Assembly (NCBI RefSeq): GCF_037126285.1
Contig: NZ_CP147012.1
Location: 806,001 to 870,000, forward strand
Origin: Bernardetia sp. MNP-M8
GTDB taxonomy: Bacteria > Bacteroidota > Bacteroidia > Cytophagales > Bernardetiaceae
Length of the DNA: 64,000 nucleotides
Direction: 5' to 3'
Positions 9,605 to 18,113 of the stretch are shown piece after piece. A program made the translations under genes and the position numbers. Each line of letters opens with the position of its first letter. The first letter of the stretch is position 1. The notes beneath the pieces were generated by a model that saw only the letters and a list, made by a program, of their open reading frames with translations, was not told where the DNA came from and did not search any database.

Positions 9605-9612
9605 CAAAAGTA
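9605..9612 (-). promoter_or_regulatory. Candidate -7 element of carA
   Basis: TACTTTTG on the minus strand fits TAnnTTTG, 64 bp upstream of the carA start. Confidence 0.4.
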
Positions 9613-9680
9613 CAAAAAAAATCCATTACCATTTTGAAAAATCAAAAAAGTGATGGATTTGGTGTGAAAATTCAATACAA

Positions 9681-9698
9681 AACACTCTAAAGAGTGTT
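9681..9698. repeat. Short palindrome with CTACAG tail
   Basis: AACACTCT-AA-AGAGTGTT followed by CTACAG. It has the same build (5-9 bp stem, 2-3 base loop, TAC-type tail) as palindromes at 26449, 26496, 35768 and 35795. It is just past the end of the alpha/beta hydrolase gene. Confidence 0.45.
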
Positions 9699-9714
9699 CT
9701 ACAGAATGATTATT

Positions 9715-10623
9715 TTAAAAATCTTCTCTCAAAAATTTAGAAACTGCTTTAACCGTTTTTTGAGGAGCTTCTTCCATCGGAACATGTCCTACACCCTCAT
9801 AAATCAACATTCTGTTGTTGGGTAATAAGTCTCTAAAACGACGAGCATTTTCAGCAGGCAGCCAAGCATCATCTTTTCCCCAAATAATAAGTGTTGGTGT
9901 ATAAAGATTTTTGAGTTGTTCGGTATTATCGTGTAAATCTTGATTGATGATATTAAAAAAGGCTTTCATGTTACAATCACGAGTAAAAAAGTCAAAATAA
10001 CGGTCTATAGTTTCTTGACAAATTAAAGATTGATCACAATAAACTTCTTTTACAAATTTCTCAAAAATAGGTTTCTGAAGTGCATATTTGAATATTTTAC
10101 CAAACATAGGAAGTTTGGCAAGTTTGAAAGGTGCTGGAATGCTTCCCTCATCTATAAATCCTGCTGATGAAATCAAAACTAATTTTTCTACTTGTTTTTG
10201 GTGTCTGAGGGCATATTCCCAAGCAATCCAACCTCCTAAAGAATTTCCACCTAGATAACATTTCTTAATATCTAATCTATCCATAAATACTTCTAAGTAG
10301 TTCATATAATTCTCTAAGCAATAATCTTCTTCAGAAATTGCTCCTGTAAGTCCAAAACCTGGTAAATCTAATGAGATAACTCTATATTTTTTGGAAAGTG
10401 TTTTTGTCCAGTCTTCAAAAGTATGAAGCGAAGAAAAAGCTCCATGAATCAAAATTAAAGGTTCGCCTGTTCCTTCTTCTCTATAATGAATTAGAGAACC
10501 ATTGATGGAAACAAAACGAGAACGATTATCAGTATATTTTTTTAGTAATTGCTGTTCGCTGCTTTTTGGGTCTTCAAAAAGAGGTTTTAAAGAGGCAATT
10601 TTTTCAAAAGAAATAGGAATCAT
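9715..10623 (-). CDS. Alpha/beta hydrolase
   Basis: 302 residues with the canonical fold order: HYREEGTGEPLILIHGAF (oxyanion HGxF), SLDLPGFGLTG, the nucleophile elbow GGNSLGGW, an acid in IWGKDDAWLP, and the catalytic His in GVGHVPMEEAP near the C-terminus. No signal peptide is visible, so it is probably cytoplasmic. The substrate cannot be assigned: the family includes esterases, haloalkane dehalogenase-like and C-C bond hydrolases. Confidence 0.88.
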   Translation of the reverse strand: MIPISFEKIASLKPLFEDPKSSEQQLLKKYTDNRSRFVSINGSLIHYREEGTGEPLILIHGAFSSLHTFEDWTKTLSKKYRVISLDLPGFGLTGAISEEDYCLENYMNYLEVFMDRLDIKKCYLGGNSLGGWIAWEYALRHQKQVEKLVLISSAGFIDEGSIPAPFKLAKLPMFGKIFKYALQKPIFEKFVKEVYCDQSLICQETIDRYFDFFTRDCNMKAFFNIINQDLHDNTEQLKNLYTPTLIIWGKDDAWLPAENARRFRDLLPNNRMLIYEGVGHVPMEEAPQKTVKAVSKFLREDF

Positions 10624-10931
10624 AATAAATTAAATAGTCAAAAAAATGAGGTTGAAAGTTTAAAAAATGTTCTACTGTGTGTTAGATGTAGAAGAGATAG
10701 AATGAGCTTGAATTTTAAAAAATTGATTGTCATCAAATTCAATATTCTATTGTTAATTTGTCATAGCTAATTTATAATACGCATTTTTGGCTAAAATTGT
10801 TTTGCATGCAGAGTATTTTGTTTAATTATTTTGATACCTAGTTGATTTTGAGAGGTTTATTTTTAAACAAAAAACCGTAATTCTACTGATAAAAATAGAA
10901 TTACGGTTTAGTTTTTTATAAAAAGTCTTTC
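10624..10931. other. Intergenic region without a gene
   Basis: 308 bp between two minus-strand genes. Apart from the terminator at 10872-10909 it contains AT-rich sequence with no convincing reading frame or RNA motif. The promoter of the alpha/beta hydrolase must lie in it, but I see no good TAnnTTTG match close to the start. Confidence 0.5.
10872..10909 (-). terminator. Terminator of the cystathionine beta-synthase gene
   Basis: Perfect 14-base arms AAACCGTAATTCTA and TAGAATTACGGTTT with a 10-base loop, 23 bp past the stop codon. Confidence 0.85.
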
Positions 10932-12308
10932 TTATTTAGCTAAAGCCATTAATAAATCTTGTTGTGTTATGATATGTACATTTTGGTTTGCATCACGAAC
11001 CAAAAGTGCAGGATTGTCTTTATTGATAAGTGAAGAAAGTACATCCACAGTATTGTTCATGGAGACAAAAGTAAATGGACTATCCATAATTTCTTTGACA
11101 GGCATGTCTTTCAAAGCAGGATTATCAATAAGTTTGGCAAGTGTTTTTGAATCTACCAGACTTCCAACAATATTTTCTTTAGTTGCATCACTTACAGGAA
11201 GTTGAGAAATTCCCTCTTTGTTCATCATCTTAACAGCATCTCCTACTTTCATATCTTCATCGATAACGAAAAGCTCTGAATGACCATTTTTGCTTTGAAT
11301 AATATCGGCAGCTGTTGCAAATTCTCTTTCCAAGAATCCGTGGTCTTTCATCCAATTATCATTGTAGATTTTACCCAAATAACGAGTTCCGTGGTCAGGC
11401 AAAATAATTACCATTACATCTTTTTCTTTTAGGTTTTCTCTAGCATATTCTAAAGCTCCAAAAACAGCAGAACCACACGACCAGCCTACAAAAAGACCTT
11501 CTTCACGAGCCAATCTTCTTGTCATGATAGCACTATCTTTATCAGTTACTTTCACAAAATGGTCTATCAAATCCATATTTACATTTTCTGGCAAAATGTC
11601 TTCTCCAATTCCTTCTGTAAGATAAGGATATACTTCTTTCTCATCAAAAATACCAGTTTCTTTTAGTTTTTTGAAGATAGAACCATACGAATCTACTCCA
11701 ACTGTAACAATATTTGGATTTTGTTCTTTCAAATATCTTGATGTTCCACACATAGAACCACCTGTTCCTACGCCTGCTACATAATGCGTAATTTTTCCAT
11801 CTGTATCATTCCAAATTTCAGGTGCAGTGCTTTCATAATGCGCTTGCTGATTTGATTTGTTATCGTACTGATTTGGATAAAATGAATTTTCTATTTCTTG
11901 ATTTTTGCGTTTTGCAATCGAATAATACGAACGAGGATCTTCAGGAGAAACATTAGTAGGACAAACAATAACTTCTGCACCCAAAGCACGTAGGATATCA
12001 ATTTTCTCTTGTGATTGCTTATCTGAAACCGTAAAAATACACTTATATCCTTTTGCAATGGCTGTAAGTGCAAGTCCCATTCCTGTATTTCCAGATGTTC
12101 CTTCAATGACAGTTCCACCTGGTTTAAGAAGTCCTGCTTTTTCAGCATCTTCAATCATTTTTAGTCCAATACGGTCTTTCATAGAATTACCTGGATTAAG
12201 GTATTCTACTTTTACCAAGATTGTTCCTTTGATTCCTTTGTTTACGCTGTTGAGCTTTACAAGTGGCGTATTGCCTACTGTGTCGATGATGTGATTGTAA
12301 TAACGCAT
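10932..12308 (-). CDS. PLP-dependent cystathionine beta-synthase with C-terminal CBS domains
   Basis: 458 residues. The N-terminal ~320 residues are a fold-type II PLP enzyme: NTPLVKLN, the Schiff-base lysine in PGNSMKDR (Lys44), the SGNTG phosphate loop at 72-76 and GVGTGGSMCGTSRYL. The C-terminal ~115 residues form a pair of CBS (Bateman) modules, containing KVGDAVKMMNKEGISQLPV. This architecture fits cystathionine beta-synthase (serine plus homocysteine) better than plain cysteine synthase; there is no N-terminal heme domain. The Bateman module probably senses an adenosyl ligand. Its promoter sequence is duplicated 1.2 kb away. Confidence 0.9.
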   Translation of the reverse strand: MRYYNHIIDTVGNTPLVKLNSVNKGIKGTILVKVEYLNPGNSMKDRIGLKMIEDAEKAGLLKPGGTVIEGTSGNTGMGLALTAIAKGYKCIFTVSDKQSQEKIDILRALGAEVIVCPTNVSPEDPRSYYSIAKRKNQEIENSFYPNQYDNKSNQQAHYESTAPEIWNDTDGKITHYVAGVGTGGSMCGTSRYLKEQNPNIVTVGVDSYGSIFKKLKETGIFDEKEVYPYLTEGIGEDILPENVNMDLIDHFVKVTDKDSAIMTRRLAREEGLFVGWSCGSAVFGALEYARENLKEKDVMVIILPDHGTRYLGKIYNDNWMKDHGFLEREFATAADIIQSKNGHSELFVIDEDMKVGDAVKMMNKEGISQLPVSDATKENIVGSLVDSKTLAKLIDNPALKDMPVKEIMDSPFTFVSMNNTVDVLSSLINKDNPALLVRDANQNVHIITQQDLLMALAK

Positions 12309-12340
12309 AGTTATTTTTTGTGTTTTTTGAGTATTTTTGC

Positions 12341-12410
12341 TGTGTTGTTTATACAGAGATTTAAATGTTACAAAGGTAGAAAAAAAACAGTAAATAGGAA
12401 TTCGGAAACT
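12341..12410. repeat. 70-bp direct repeat, copy 1 (promoter region of the CBS gene)
   Basis: Matches 13501-13570 in the same orientation at 65 of 70 positions by eye. It contains the promoter element of the downstream minus-strand gene. Confidence 0.9.
12371..12378 (-). promoter_or_regulatory. -7 promoter element of the CBS gene
   Basis: TACCTTTG on the minus strand, about 63 bp upstream of the start; identical in the second repeat copy. Confidence 0.6.
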
Positions 12411-12495
12411 AATTACTAGTGATATAAAATGAGAACGTCAACAAAGAAGAGAGTTGCCTTTATATTTCGTTTAAAATGTATCCAAAATAGAAAAA

Positions 12496-13452
12496 CTAAT
12501 AGCACTTAACATTTGCATATTCTTCATGAAAATAAATATTACCTGTAGTTGATGGTCTCCCACCACCATAATTTTTATGTAAAATAGTTTTTCTTATTGT
12601 AGAAGTAATAAAACGATGTTGATTATACGTATACTCATAATTTATTTCTTCCGAAAAAATTTCATTATAGCTATTTTCACGAATAGTAAAGGAGTAGATG
12701 ATATTTCCATATTCGTCAGTCTCTTCTATTATCTTATCTTCTATTATATTTCCAGCTTTGTCATACCCTTGATACAAAGTAGTATTACCTTCAGTAGTAA
12801 CAGTATAGGATTTAACGAAATCATAGTAAGACATTGCTACACTCCAATAATGTTTTATTTTTACTAAAAGACCATTTTCATATTCATATAAAATAAATCT
12901 AGGTGAAATAACATCTCCACTGGTTTGGATTCTTTGAGAAGTTTTTATTAACCCATTTTCATATGTATAAAGCCATTTATTTATCAAAAGATTGTCACGA
13001 TAATAATCTTCTTGCATAAGCAAATCATCAAGATATGTATACACTCTTTCTGATAACATAGAATTATCTCTATAGTATGTTAATTTTTCTATACGAGAAT
13101 TTCCATCGTAACTAATTTCTCGTCTTTCTTCTAGCTCAGGAACATCATTAATAAAAAGTCGTGGTCTTTTGATCTCATATGATATGAGTCTGTTTTGGTT
13201 ATCATACTTATAATATTTTATCTCATGTGGTACTTCTCTCCAAGCACTCGTAGTAGATTCCTGAATCTTTCGTTTTCCTTTATACATTATATCTGTATAT
13301 TTAATAAGCTCACCCTCTTCATTATAATAATTTATACGCTCAGGAATACAAGAAAACTTGCCCTCTTCAATCTCTTCTTTTTGACAAGATGAGATGACTA
13401 GAGACAAAAACAATGTAAAAATCAAAGAATTTAGATAGTTGTATTTTTGCAT
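12496..13452 (-). CDS. Lipoprotein with RHS/YD-like repeats
   Basis: 318 residues. The signal peptide ends in a lipobox (LVISSC, Cys at about 23), so it is a lipid-anchored envelope protein. The rest is a series of 20-25 residue strand-turn-strand units of the form YxYENGLxxK, ISYDGNSRIEK and YTYLDDLLMQED, like RHS/YD beta-hairpin repeats of secreted Bacteroidota proteins. Function unknown. It sits between the two copies of a 70-bp promoter repeat, and its own promoter is the distal copy. Confidence 0.75.
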   Translation of the reverse strand: MQKYNYLNSLIFTLFLSLVISSCQKEEIEEGKFSCIPERINYYNEEGELIKYTDIMYKGKRKIQESTTSAWREVPHEIKYYKYDNQNRLISYEIKRPRLFINDVPELEERREISYDGNSRIEKLTYYRDNSMLSERVYTYLDDLLMQEDYYRDNLLINKWLYTYENGLIKTSQRIQTSGDVISPRFILYEYENGLLVKIKHYWSVAMSYYDFVKSYTVTTEGNTTLYQGYDKAGNIIEDKIIEETDEYGNIIYSFTIRENSYNEIFSEEINYEYTYNQHRFITSTIRKTILHKNYGGGRPSTTGNIYFHEEYANVKCY

Positions 13453-13500
13453 AAGCTATTTATTTATAAGTTTGAAAGTGCTGAGTATTCTTTCTTTTAC

Positions 13501-13570
13501 TGTGCTATTTATACAGAAATTGAAATGTTACAAAGGTAGGAAAAAAACAGTAAATAGGAATTCGGAAACT
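13501..13570. repeat. 70-bp direct repeat, copy 2 (promoter region of the lipoprotein gene)
   Basis: Second copy of 12341-12410, located upstream of the minus-strand lipoprotein gene at nearly the same distance from its start as copy 1 is from the CBS gene. Confidence 0.9.
13531..13538 (-). promoter_or_regulatory. -7 promoter element of the lipoprotein gene
   Basis: TACCTTTG on the minus strand, about 79 bp upstream of the lipoprotein start, inside repeat copy 2. Confidence 0.55.
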
Positions 13571-13589
13571 GTTTTTCGTACCACAAAAA

Positions 13590-13626
13590 AATAGCTCTAG
13601 ATTTTTTTTGTAATTCTAAAGCTATT
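13590..13626 (-). terminator. Probable terminator of the thioesterase transcript
   Basis: AATAGCTCTAGA pairs with TCTAAAGCTATT (one mismatch), 43 bp past the thioesterase stop codon. Confidence 0.5.
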
Positions 13627-13668
13627 CTGAAATGAAAATAATTTTAAGATAGAGCAAACACAGTGTAT

Positions 13669-14058
13669 TTAGTTTATAGGAGTTGGTTTTTTGTTTTCAT
13701 CTATTGCTACCAACGTAAACTCACCTGTTATTGCCTTTTCTCTAGTCTCTGAATACATTTGTTCAATATAAATCTCTACACTTATTTTCAAACTGGTGTT
13801 ACCAATTTTACTGATTTTGCCAATCAGTTCTATAATTGTACCTGCAGGAATAGGATGTGTAAAATCAATTCTATCACTACTTACAGTTACCATTTTTTGT
13901 CTAGTAAAACGAGTAGCTGTAATAAAAGCAACCTCATCCATCAAGTACATGGCTGTTCCTCCAAATAAAGTATCGTAATGATTTGTAGTATTAGGAAAGA
14001 CAGCTTTAAAAATATGTGTTTGAGCAGCTTTTATTTTTTCTTCTATTTCTTGTGTCAT
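13669..14058 (-). CDS. Acyl-CoA thioesterase, hotdog fold (YciA-like)
   Basis: 129 residues. FPNTTNHYDTLFGGTAMYLMDE is the typical PxxTNxxGxxFGG active-site region of YciA/BACH acyl-CoA hydrolases, with the catalytic Asp in LMDEVA, followed by the SSDRIDFTHPIPAGTIIEL strand. It should hydrolyse acyl-CoA in the cytoplasm. Its ATG overlaps the stop of the upstream gene (TAATG), so the two are likely translated together. Confidence 0.88.
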   Translation of the reverse strand: MTQEIEEKIKAAQTHIFKAVFPNTTNHYDTLFGGTAMYLMDEVAFITATRFTRQKMVTVSSDRIDFTHPIPAGTIIELIGKISKIGNTSLKISVEIYIEQMYSETREKAITGEFTLVAIDENKKPTPIN

Positions 14059-14411
14059 TATTTTATTTTTTTAAATCCATAAACACAATGCCTACAACCA
14101 CTTTTGCAACAAGAATTTCTTAATAAATGGTAGAGTTCAGTAAATACCCAATAGCCATTTTCTTTGTAATAATGTACATTTTCTATCAACGATTCTCTAG
14201 CAGGAAAAGAATAATTTTGAGAGTTATTTACAAGTGTGTTTAAGTAAATTAAACAATCTTTACAAAGGCAATCAAATTGAGTTTTACTCAAAAAATCTGT
14301 AGTTTTTTTGCTAATAGTTACTTGATTACATTGACAATTACTAATATCATCTATTTTACAAATAAATTCTATATTGCATCTAGGACAAGTTTTAGGTGAG
14401 TATTGTGTCAT
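14058..14411 (-). CDS. Cysteine-rich protein: CWC domain fused to a DUF5522-like domain
   Basis: 117 residues with many Cys. The N-terminal half (KTCPRC, CQCNQV, CLCKDCLIYLN) looks like the cysteine-rich CWC zinc-binding family. The C-terminal half (LIENVHYYKENGYWVFTELYHLLR then CCKSGCRHCVYGF) matches the DUF5522 pattern. In other Bacteroidota I would expect these as two separate short proteins. Probably binds zinc; molecular role unknown. It is the first gene of a pair with the thioesterase, joined by a one-base stop/start overlap. Confidence 0.75.
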   Translation of the reverse strand: MTQYSPKTCPRCNIEFICKIDDISNCQCNQVTISKKTTDFLSKTQFDCLCKDCLIYLNTLVNNSQNYSFPARESLIENVHYYKENGYWVFTELYHLLRNSCCKSGCRHCVYGFKKIK

Positions 14412-14424
14412 TTTTTTGAAAGAA

Positions 14425-14462
14425 ATACAGACAGAAAAAATATATTACTTTTCTGTCTGTAT
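14425..14462 (-). terminator. Terminator of metE
   Basis: ATACAGACAGAAA pairs with TTTCTGTCTGTAT, centred about 30 bp past the metE stop codon. Confidence 0.8.
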
Positions 14463-14472
14463 AATTTTAGGG

Positions 14473-16800
14473 TTATAAAATTTCTGTTTCAACTGCTGTA
14501 CGCAATTCTTTAGCAGCACTTACCATTTCGGTCATGGCTTTTTTGGTTTCTTCCCAATGGCGAGTTTTGAGTCCACAATCTGGATTTATCCAAAGCTGGT
14601 CTATTGGAATATATACTTTTGCTTTTTCCATTAAAGCGACCATCTCGGTTTTGGAAGGAACTCTAGGCGAGTGAATATCATATACACCAGGTCCAATTTC
14701 ATTTGGATACTTAAACTCTGAAAAAGCATCTAATAATTCCATTTGTGAACGGCTACATTCTATCGTAATTACATCAGCATCCATAGAAGCAATATTTTGG
14801 ATGATGTCATTAAATTCAGAATAACACATGTGAGTATGAATTTGTGTATCATTTTCTACACCACTTGATGCAATTCGGAAAGCACCAACTGCCCATTCTA
14901 AATAGGCTGTCCAATCTTTTTTACGCAAAGGCAATCCTTCACGAATAGCAGGTTCATCAATCTGAATAATTTTGATATTCGCTTTTTCCAAATCTGCAAC
15001 TTCATCTCGGATAGCTAAAGCAATTTGATTACATGTTTGGCTTCTAGGTTGGTCATTTCTTACAAAACTCCATTGCAAAATTGTAACAGGACCTGTTAGC
15101 ATTCCCTTAACCCATTTTTTAGTTAAAGATTGTGCATAAGCCGTCCAACGCAATGTCATGGGATTTGGTCGGAATACATCTCCATAAATAATAGGAGGTT
15201 TGACACAGCGAGAACCATAACTCTGTACCCAGCCATTTTGTGAAAACTCAAATCCTTCTAATTGTTCACCAAAATACTCTACCATATCATTGCGTTCAAA
15301 TTCTCCATGAACTAATACATCAATTTCGGTTTCTTCTTGCCAACGAATAGTTTGTTCAGTTTCTTTGGCTATCAAATCGTCATATTGTTGTTGAGTGAGT
15401 TCGCCCTTTTTAAATTTTGCTCTCCAACTTCTTACTTCACTCGTTTGAGGAAATGAGCCAATAGTTGTGGTAGGAAATAATGGTAATTTCAATGATTCTC
15501 TTTGGACTAACTTTCGTACTTGAAAATCAGATTTTCGCTGTGTATCTTTTTGTTTAATAGTAGCTACACGCTCTTTTACAGCTTTATTATGAATTAGTGT
15601 AGAGGTTTTACGTTTTTGATTAGTCTCTTTATTTTCTTGAAGTTTGTTTTGGGTTACTTCCAAATTGTCGCCATTGGCTAATTCTTTGAGTGTAACTACT
15701 TCTTCGATTTTCTGTTTGGCAAATGCAAGCCAATTTTTCACTTCTGGTTTTAGTGATTTTTCATTGTTTTCGAAGCTCAAATCACAAGGACAATGTATCA
15801 AAGAACAAGAAGGAGCAATCCAAACTCTTTCTTTACCAATTTTATCAATAGTCTTTTGGATAATAGACAGTGAATTTTGAAAATCATTTTTCCAAATATT
15901 TCTGCCATCAACAATACCTAAGGAAAGATTGGTTTCAGTTTTTATAAAATTGGTAGTCAGAATATCTTCTAGTTGAGAAGGACAACGCACCAAATCTAAA
16001 TGCAAAGTCTGAATAGGCAAATCTAATACAGTACCCAAATTGTCACCATAGCAATCAAAATAATTAGCTAAGATAATGTGCAATTGAGGAAACTTTTTTG
16101 CAATTAAATTATAGGTTGTTGTTATGGCAGCCTGTTCTTTTGATGTTAAATCTAAGGAAAGATAAGGTTCATCAAATTGAATATGTGTTGCTCCATTAGC
16201 TATTAATTCTTCTATTACCTCTATATAAACAGCCAATAAATTAGGTAATAAATCTATTTTATCAAATCCAGTTTCTTTTTCTTTTCCCAATAGCAAATAA
16301 GAAACACAGCCAATCAAAACAGGTTTAGGAGTAAAACTCATTTTTTTTGCTTCTAAAAACTCATTAACTACTTTTTTGCTAAACCAAGAAAATTTTTGAT
16401 TCGCTACAAATTCGGGTACAATATAATGGTAGTTGGTATCAAACCATTTTGTCATTTCCATTGCTGTTACATCAAACCCATTTTTTTGATGTCCTCTTGC
16501 CATAGCAAAAAGCAAATCTATTTCAGCAACTTGATTGTCTTGTGCTAATTCTTGATACCTTGGAGGAATTGCTCCGACCATTAAAGTAGTATCAAGTACT
16601 TGGTCATAAAAAGAAAAATCGTTACAAGGAATTAAATCAATTTTGGCATCAAGTTGAATTTGCCAATTGTGTTTGCGAATGGTTGTGCCTGCTTCCAAGA
16701 GTTGCTCTTGGTTGATTTTAGCTGACCAATACTGCTCAGTCGCTTTTTTGAGTTCACGCTGACTACCTATCCTCGGATAGCCTAAATTTTGTGTACGCAT
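14473..16800 (-). CDS. metE: Cobalamin-independent methionine synthase
   Basis: 775 residues, normal MetE length. The N-terminal half begins LGYPRIGSQRELKKA. The C-terminal catalytic half has TTTIGSFPQTSEVR, the zinc site (HTHMCYSEF, ECSRS and NPDCGLKTR) and the substrate segments HGEFERNDMVEYFGE and QIDEPAIREGLP. It transfers the methyl group of 5-methyltetrahydrofolate polyglutamate to homocysteine in the cytoplasm. A cobalamin riboswitch upstream implies repression when B12 is available, which suggests that a B12-dependent MetH is encoded elsewhere. Confidence 0.97.
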   Translation of the reverse strand: MRTQNLGYPRIGSQRELKKATEQYWSAKINQEQLLEAGTTIRKHNWQIQLDAKIDLIPCNDFSFYDQVLDTTLMVGAIPPRYQELAQDNQVAEIDLLFAMARGHQKNGFDVTAMEMTKWFDTNYHYIVPEFVANQKFSWFSKKVVNEFLEAKKMSFTPKPVLIGCVSYLLLGKEKETGFDKIDLLPNLLAVYIEVIEELIANGATHIQFDEPYLSLDLTSKEQAAITTTYNLIAKKFPQLHIILANYFDCYGDNLGTVLDLPIQTLHLDLVRCPSQLEDILTTNFIKTETNLSLGIVDGRNIWKNDFQNSLSIIQKTIDKIGKERVWIAPSCSLIHCPCDLSFENNEKSLKPEVKNWLAFAKQKIEEVVTLKELANGDNLEVTQNKLQENKETNQKRKTSTLIHNKAVKERVATIKQKDTQRKSDFQVRKLVQRESLKLPLFPTTTIGSFPQTSEVRSWRAKFKKGELTQQQYDDLIAKETEQTIRWQEETEIDVLVHGEFERNDMVEYFGEQLEGFEFSQNGWVQSYGSRCVKPPIIYGDVFRPNPMTLRWTAYAQSLTKKWVKGMLTGPVTILQWSFVRNDQPRSQTCNQIALAIRDEVADLEKANIKIIQIDEPAIREGLPLRKKDWTAYLEWAVGAFRIASSGVENDTQIHTHMCYSEFNDIIQNIASMDADVITIECSRSQMELLDAFSEFKYPNEIGPGVYDIHSPRVPSKTEMVALMEKAKVYIPIDQLWINPDCGLKTRHWEETKKAMTEMVSAAKELRTAVETEIL

Positions 16801-17018
16801 GGTATTACTTTTAAATAAATGAATAATTTAAAAGTTCTTATTGCTTACAAATTCACAATGTTTTGGCAGATAGAAAAGACAAATGTAGATAGTAAAAAGG
16901 CACACTTATCCCATTAAATAGAAATAAATAGGTAAAACTATTTATCACACTATTTTGAGATAAAATATACCAACTCAACAAACTGCTTCATTCCACGAAA
17001 GCATTGTCAAATACGAAG
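16801..17018. other. Leader between cobalamin riboswitch and metE
   Basis: About 220 nt of metE leader after the aptamer. On the minus strand it holds a hairpin TGCTT...AAGCA close to the aptamer 3' end (about 16983-17003) that may belong to the expression platform, and a TACATTTG promoter-like match near 16878. No open reading frame is convincing. Confidence 0.4.
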
Positions 17019-17178
17019 AAGGCAGGTCTCCTGACTTGTATCATTTTTACCGTCCTTCCCGTTTTTGACAGTGGACAACAAGGATAAAAACTATTGAGAT
17101 ACTTACAGTTGCGGGACAGCTTGTGATTTGCACACAATTCCCTATTAATTTACGTAACGTAAAACCTTTTTCGCTTGA
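17019..17178 (-). promoter_or_regulatory. Cobalamin riboswitch controlling metE
   Basis: On the minus strand the order of conserved blocks is that of a B12 aptamer: GGTTTTACG, AATAGGGAA, the B12 box GTGTGCAAATCACA, GCTGTCCCGCAACTGTAA, then after a variable arm GTCAGGAGACCTGCC at the 3' end. It is transcribed from a TAnnTTTG promoter at 17214 and lies in the 5' leader of metE. Binding of adenosylcobalamin or a related form is expected to lower metE expression. Confidence 0.95.
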
Positions 17179-17213
17179 TAAAGAAATTATAACAAAGAAC
17201 TATAATTCAGTAT

Positions 17214-17221
17214 CAAAGGTA
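17214..17221 (-). promoter_or_regulatory. -7 promoter element of the riboswitch-metE transcript
   Basis: TACCTTTG on the minus strand, about 40 bp upstream of the first conserved block of the aptamer. Confidence 0.6.
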
Positions 17222-17252
17222 GTAATAAAATTTAATTCTACATCTATTTTAT

Positions 17253-17846
17253 TTAAGCCAATGGACTAATCACTCGTCTAGCATGTCGATACGCTTTTTG
17301 CCAATATTCGTATCTAAACAAAGGCTCTTCGACAACTCCTCTTGATGTAGAAGTATGAATAAATTCCAAATCATCTCTACTATCACCTGTTTTGGTAATA
17401 ATTCCGACATGGCTAATACGATTTGGGTCGCTTCCTGTGGCAAAAAAAACCAAATCCCCAGTTTCTACATTATCTATAGAAACGTCTACTCCACTTACAG
17501 CCTGCGAACGTGAATCTCTTGAAAGCTCTATACCTGCTTCTTTGAAAGCCAAATGAGTAAGTCCAGAACAATCCAAACCATTGCTAGAAACTCCTCCCAT
17601 CACATGCTGTGTTCCTAAATAAGTACGAGCTGCTTCAATTGCTTTTTGTGCGATAGCATCATGATTTCCAGAAACATTATCTGAAATATGTCCCTCTGAA
17701 TGTGTATGAACAGTAGAGTTTGGATTCGCTAAAGTTTCAGCTTGATAACGAGTAAAAATTTCATCAAAAAGTTCTTTATGAACTCGCAAATCAATGACTG
17801 CTTTTACTGTCTTTCCATTTTCTTGAATAAATTCGATTCCTTTCAT
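17253..17846 (-). CDS. NlpC/P60 (C40) peptidase domain protein without signal peptide
   Basis: 197 residues. Residues 65-197 are an NlpC/P60 domain with catalytic Cys93 in GLDCSGL, His146 in ISHVGI and a third polar residue His164 in FIHTST; this family cleaves gamma-D-glutamyl-meso-diaminopimelate bonds in peptidoglycan stems. There is no signal peptide or membrane segment. The first ~40 residues (MKGIEFIQENGKTVKAVIDL) instead resemble the start of small antitoxin-like proteins. It could act in the cytoplasm on recycled muropeptides or leave by another route. Confidence 0.8.
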   Translation of the reverse strand: MKGIEFIQENGKTVKAVIDLRVHKELFDEIFTRYQAETLANPNSTVHTHSEGHISDNVSGNHDAIAQKAIEAARTYLGTQHVMGGVSSNGLDCSGLTHLAFKEAGIELSRDSRSQAVSGVDVSIDNVETGDLVFFATGSDPNRISHVGIITKTGDSRDDLEFIHTSTSRGVVEEPLFRYEYWQKAYRHARRVISPLA

Positions 17847-18113
17847 AATTGAGATTCTCTAAGATTTTAGCCTACGAATGTATAGTTTATTTAATTTTGA
17901 AAGATACTAATTTACAAATTGAATTGATATAAATCAAACTTTTAAAAAGGTAGTCCTGATATGGTAGAAATAGAAATAAGAAGCTATAATAAAGAAAAAA
18001 GATAATTGTATACAAATTTCAAAACTATTGCTTTTAATCAACCGTTAGTGAATTGATAGTAAAGATATTATCAAAACTAAATTATAAAAAACGATAGCTA
18101 TATATAAAATTTT

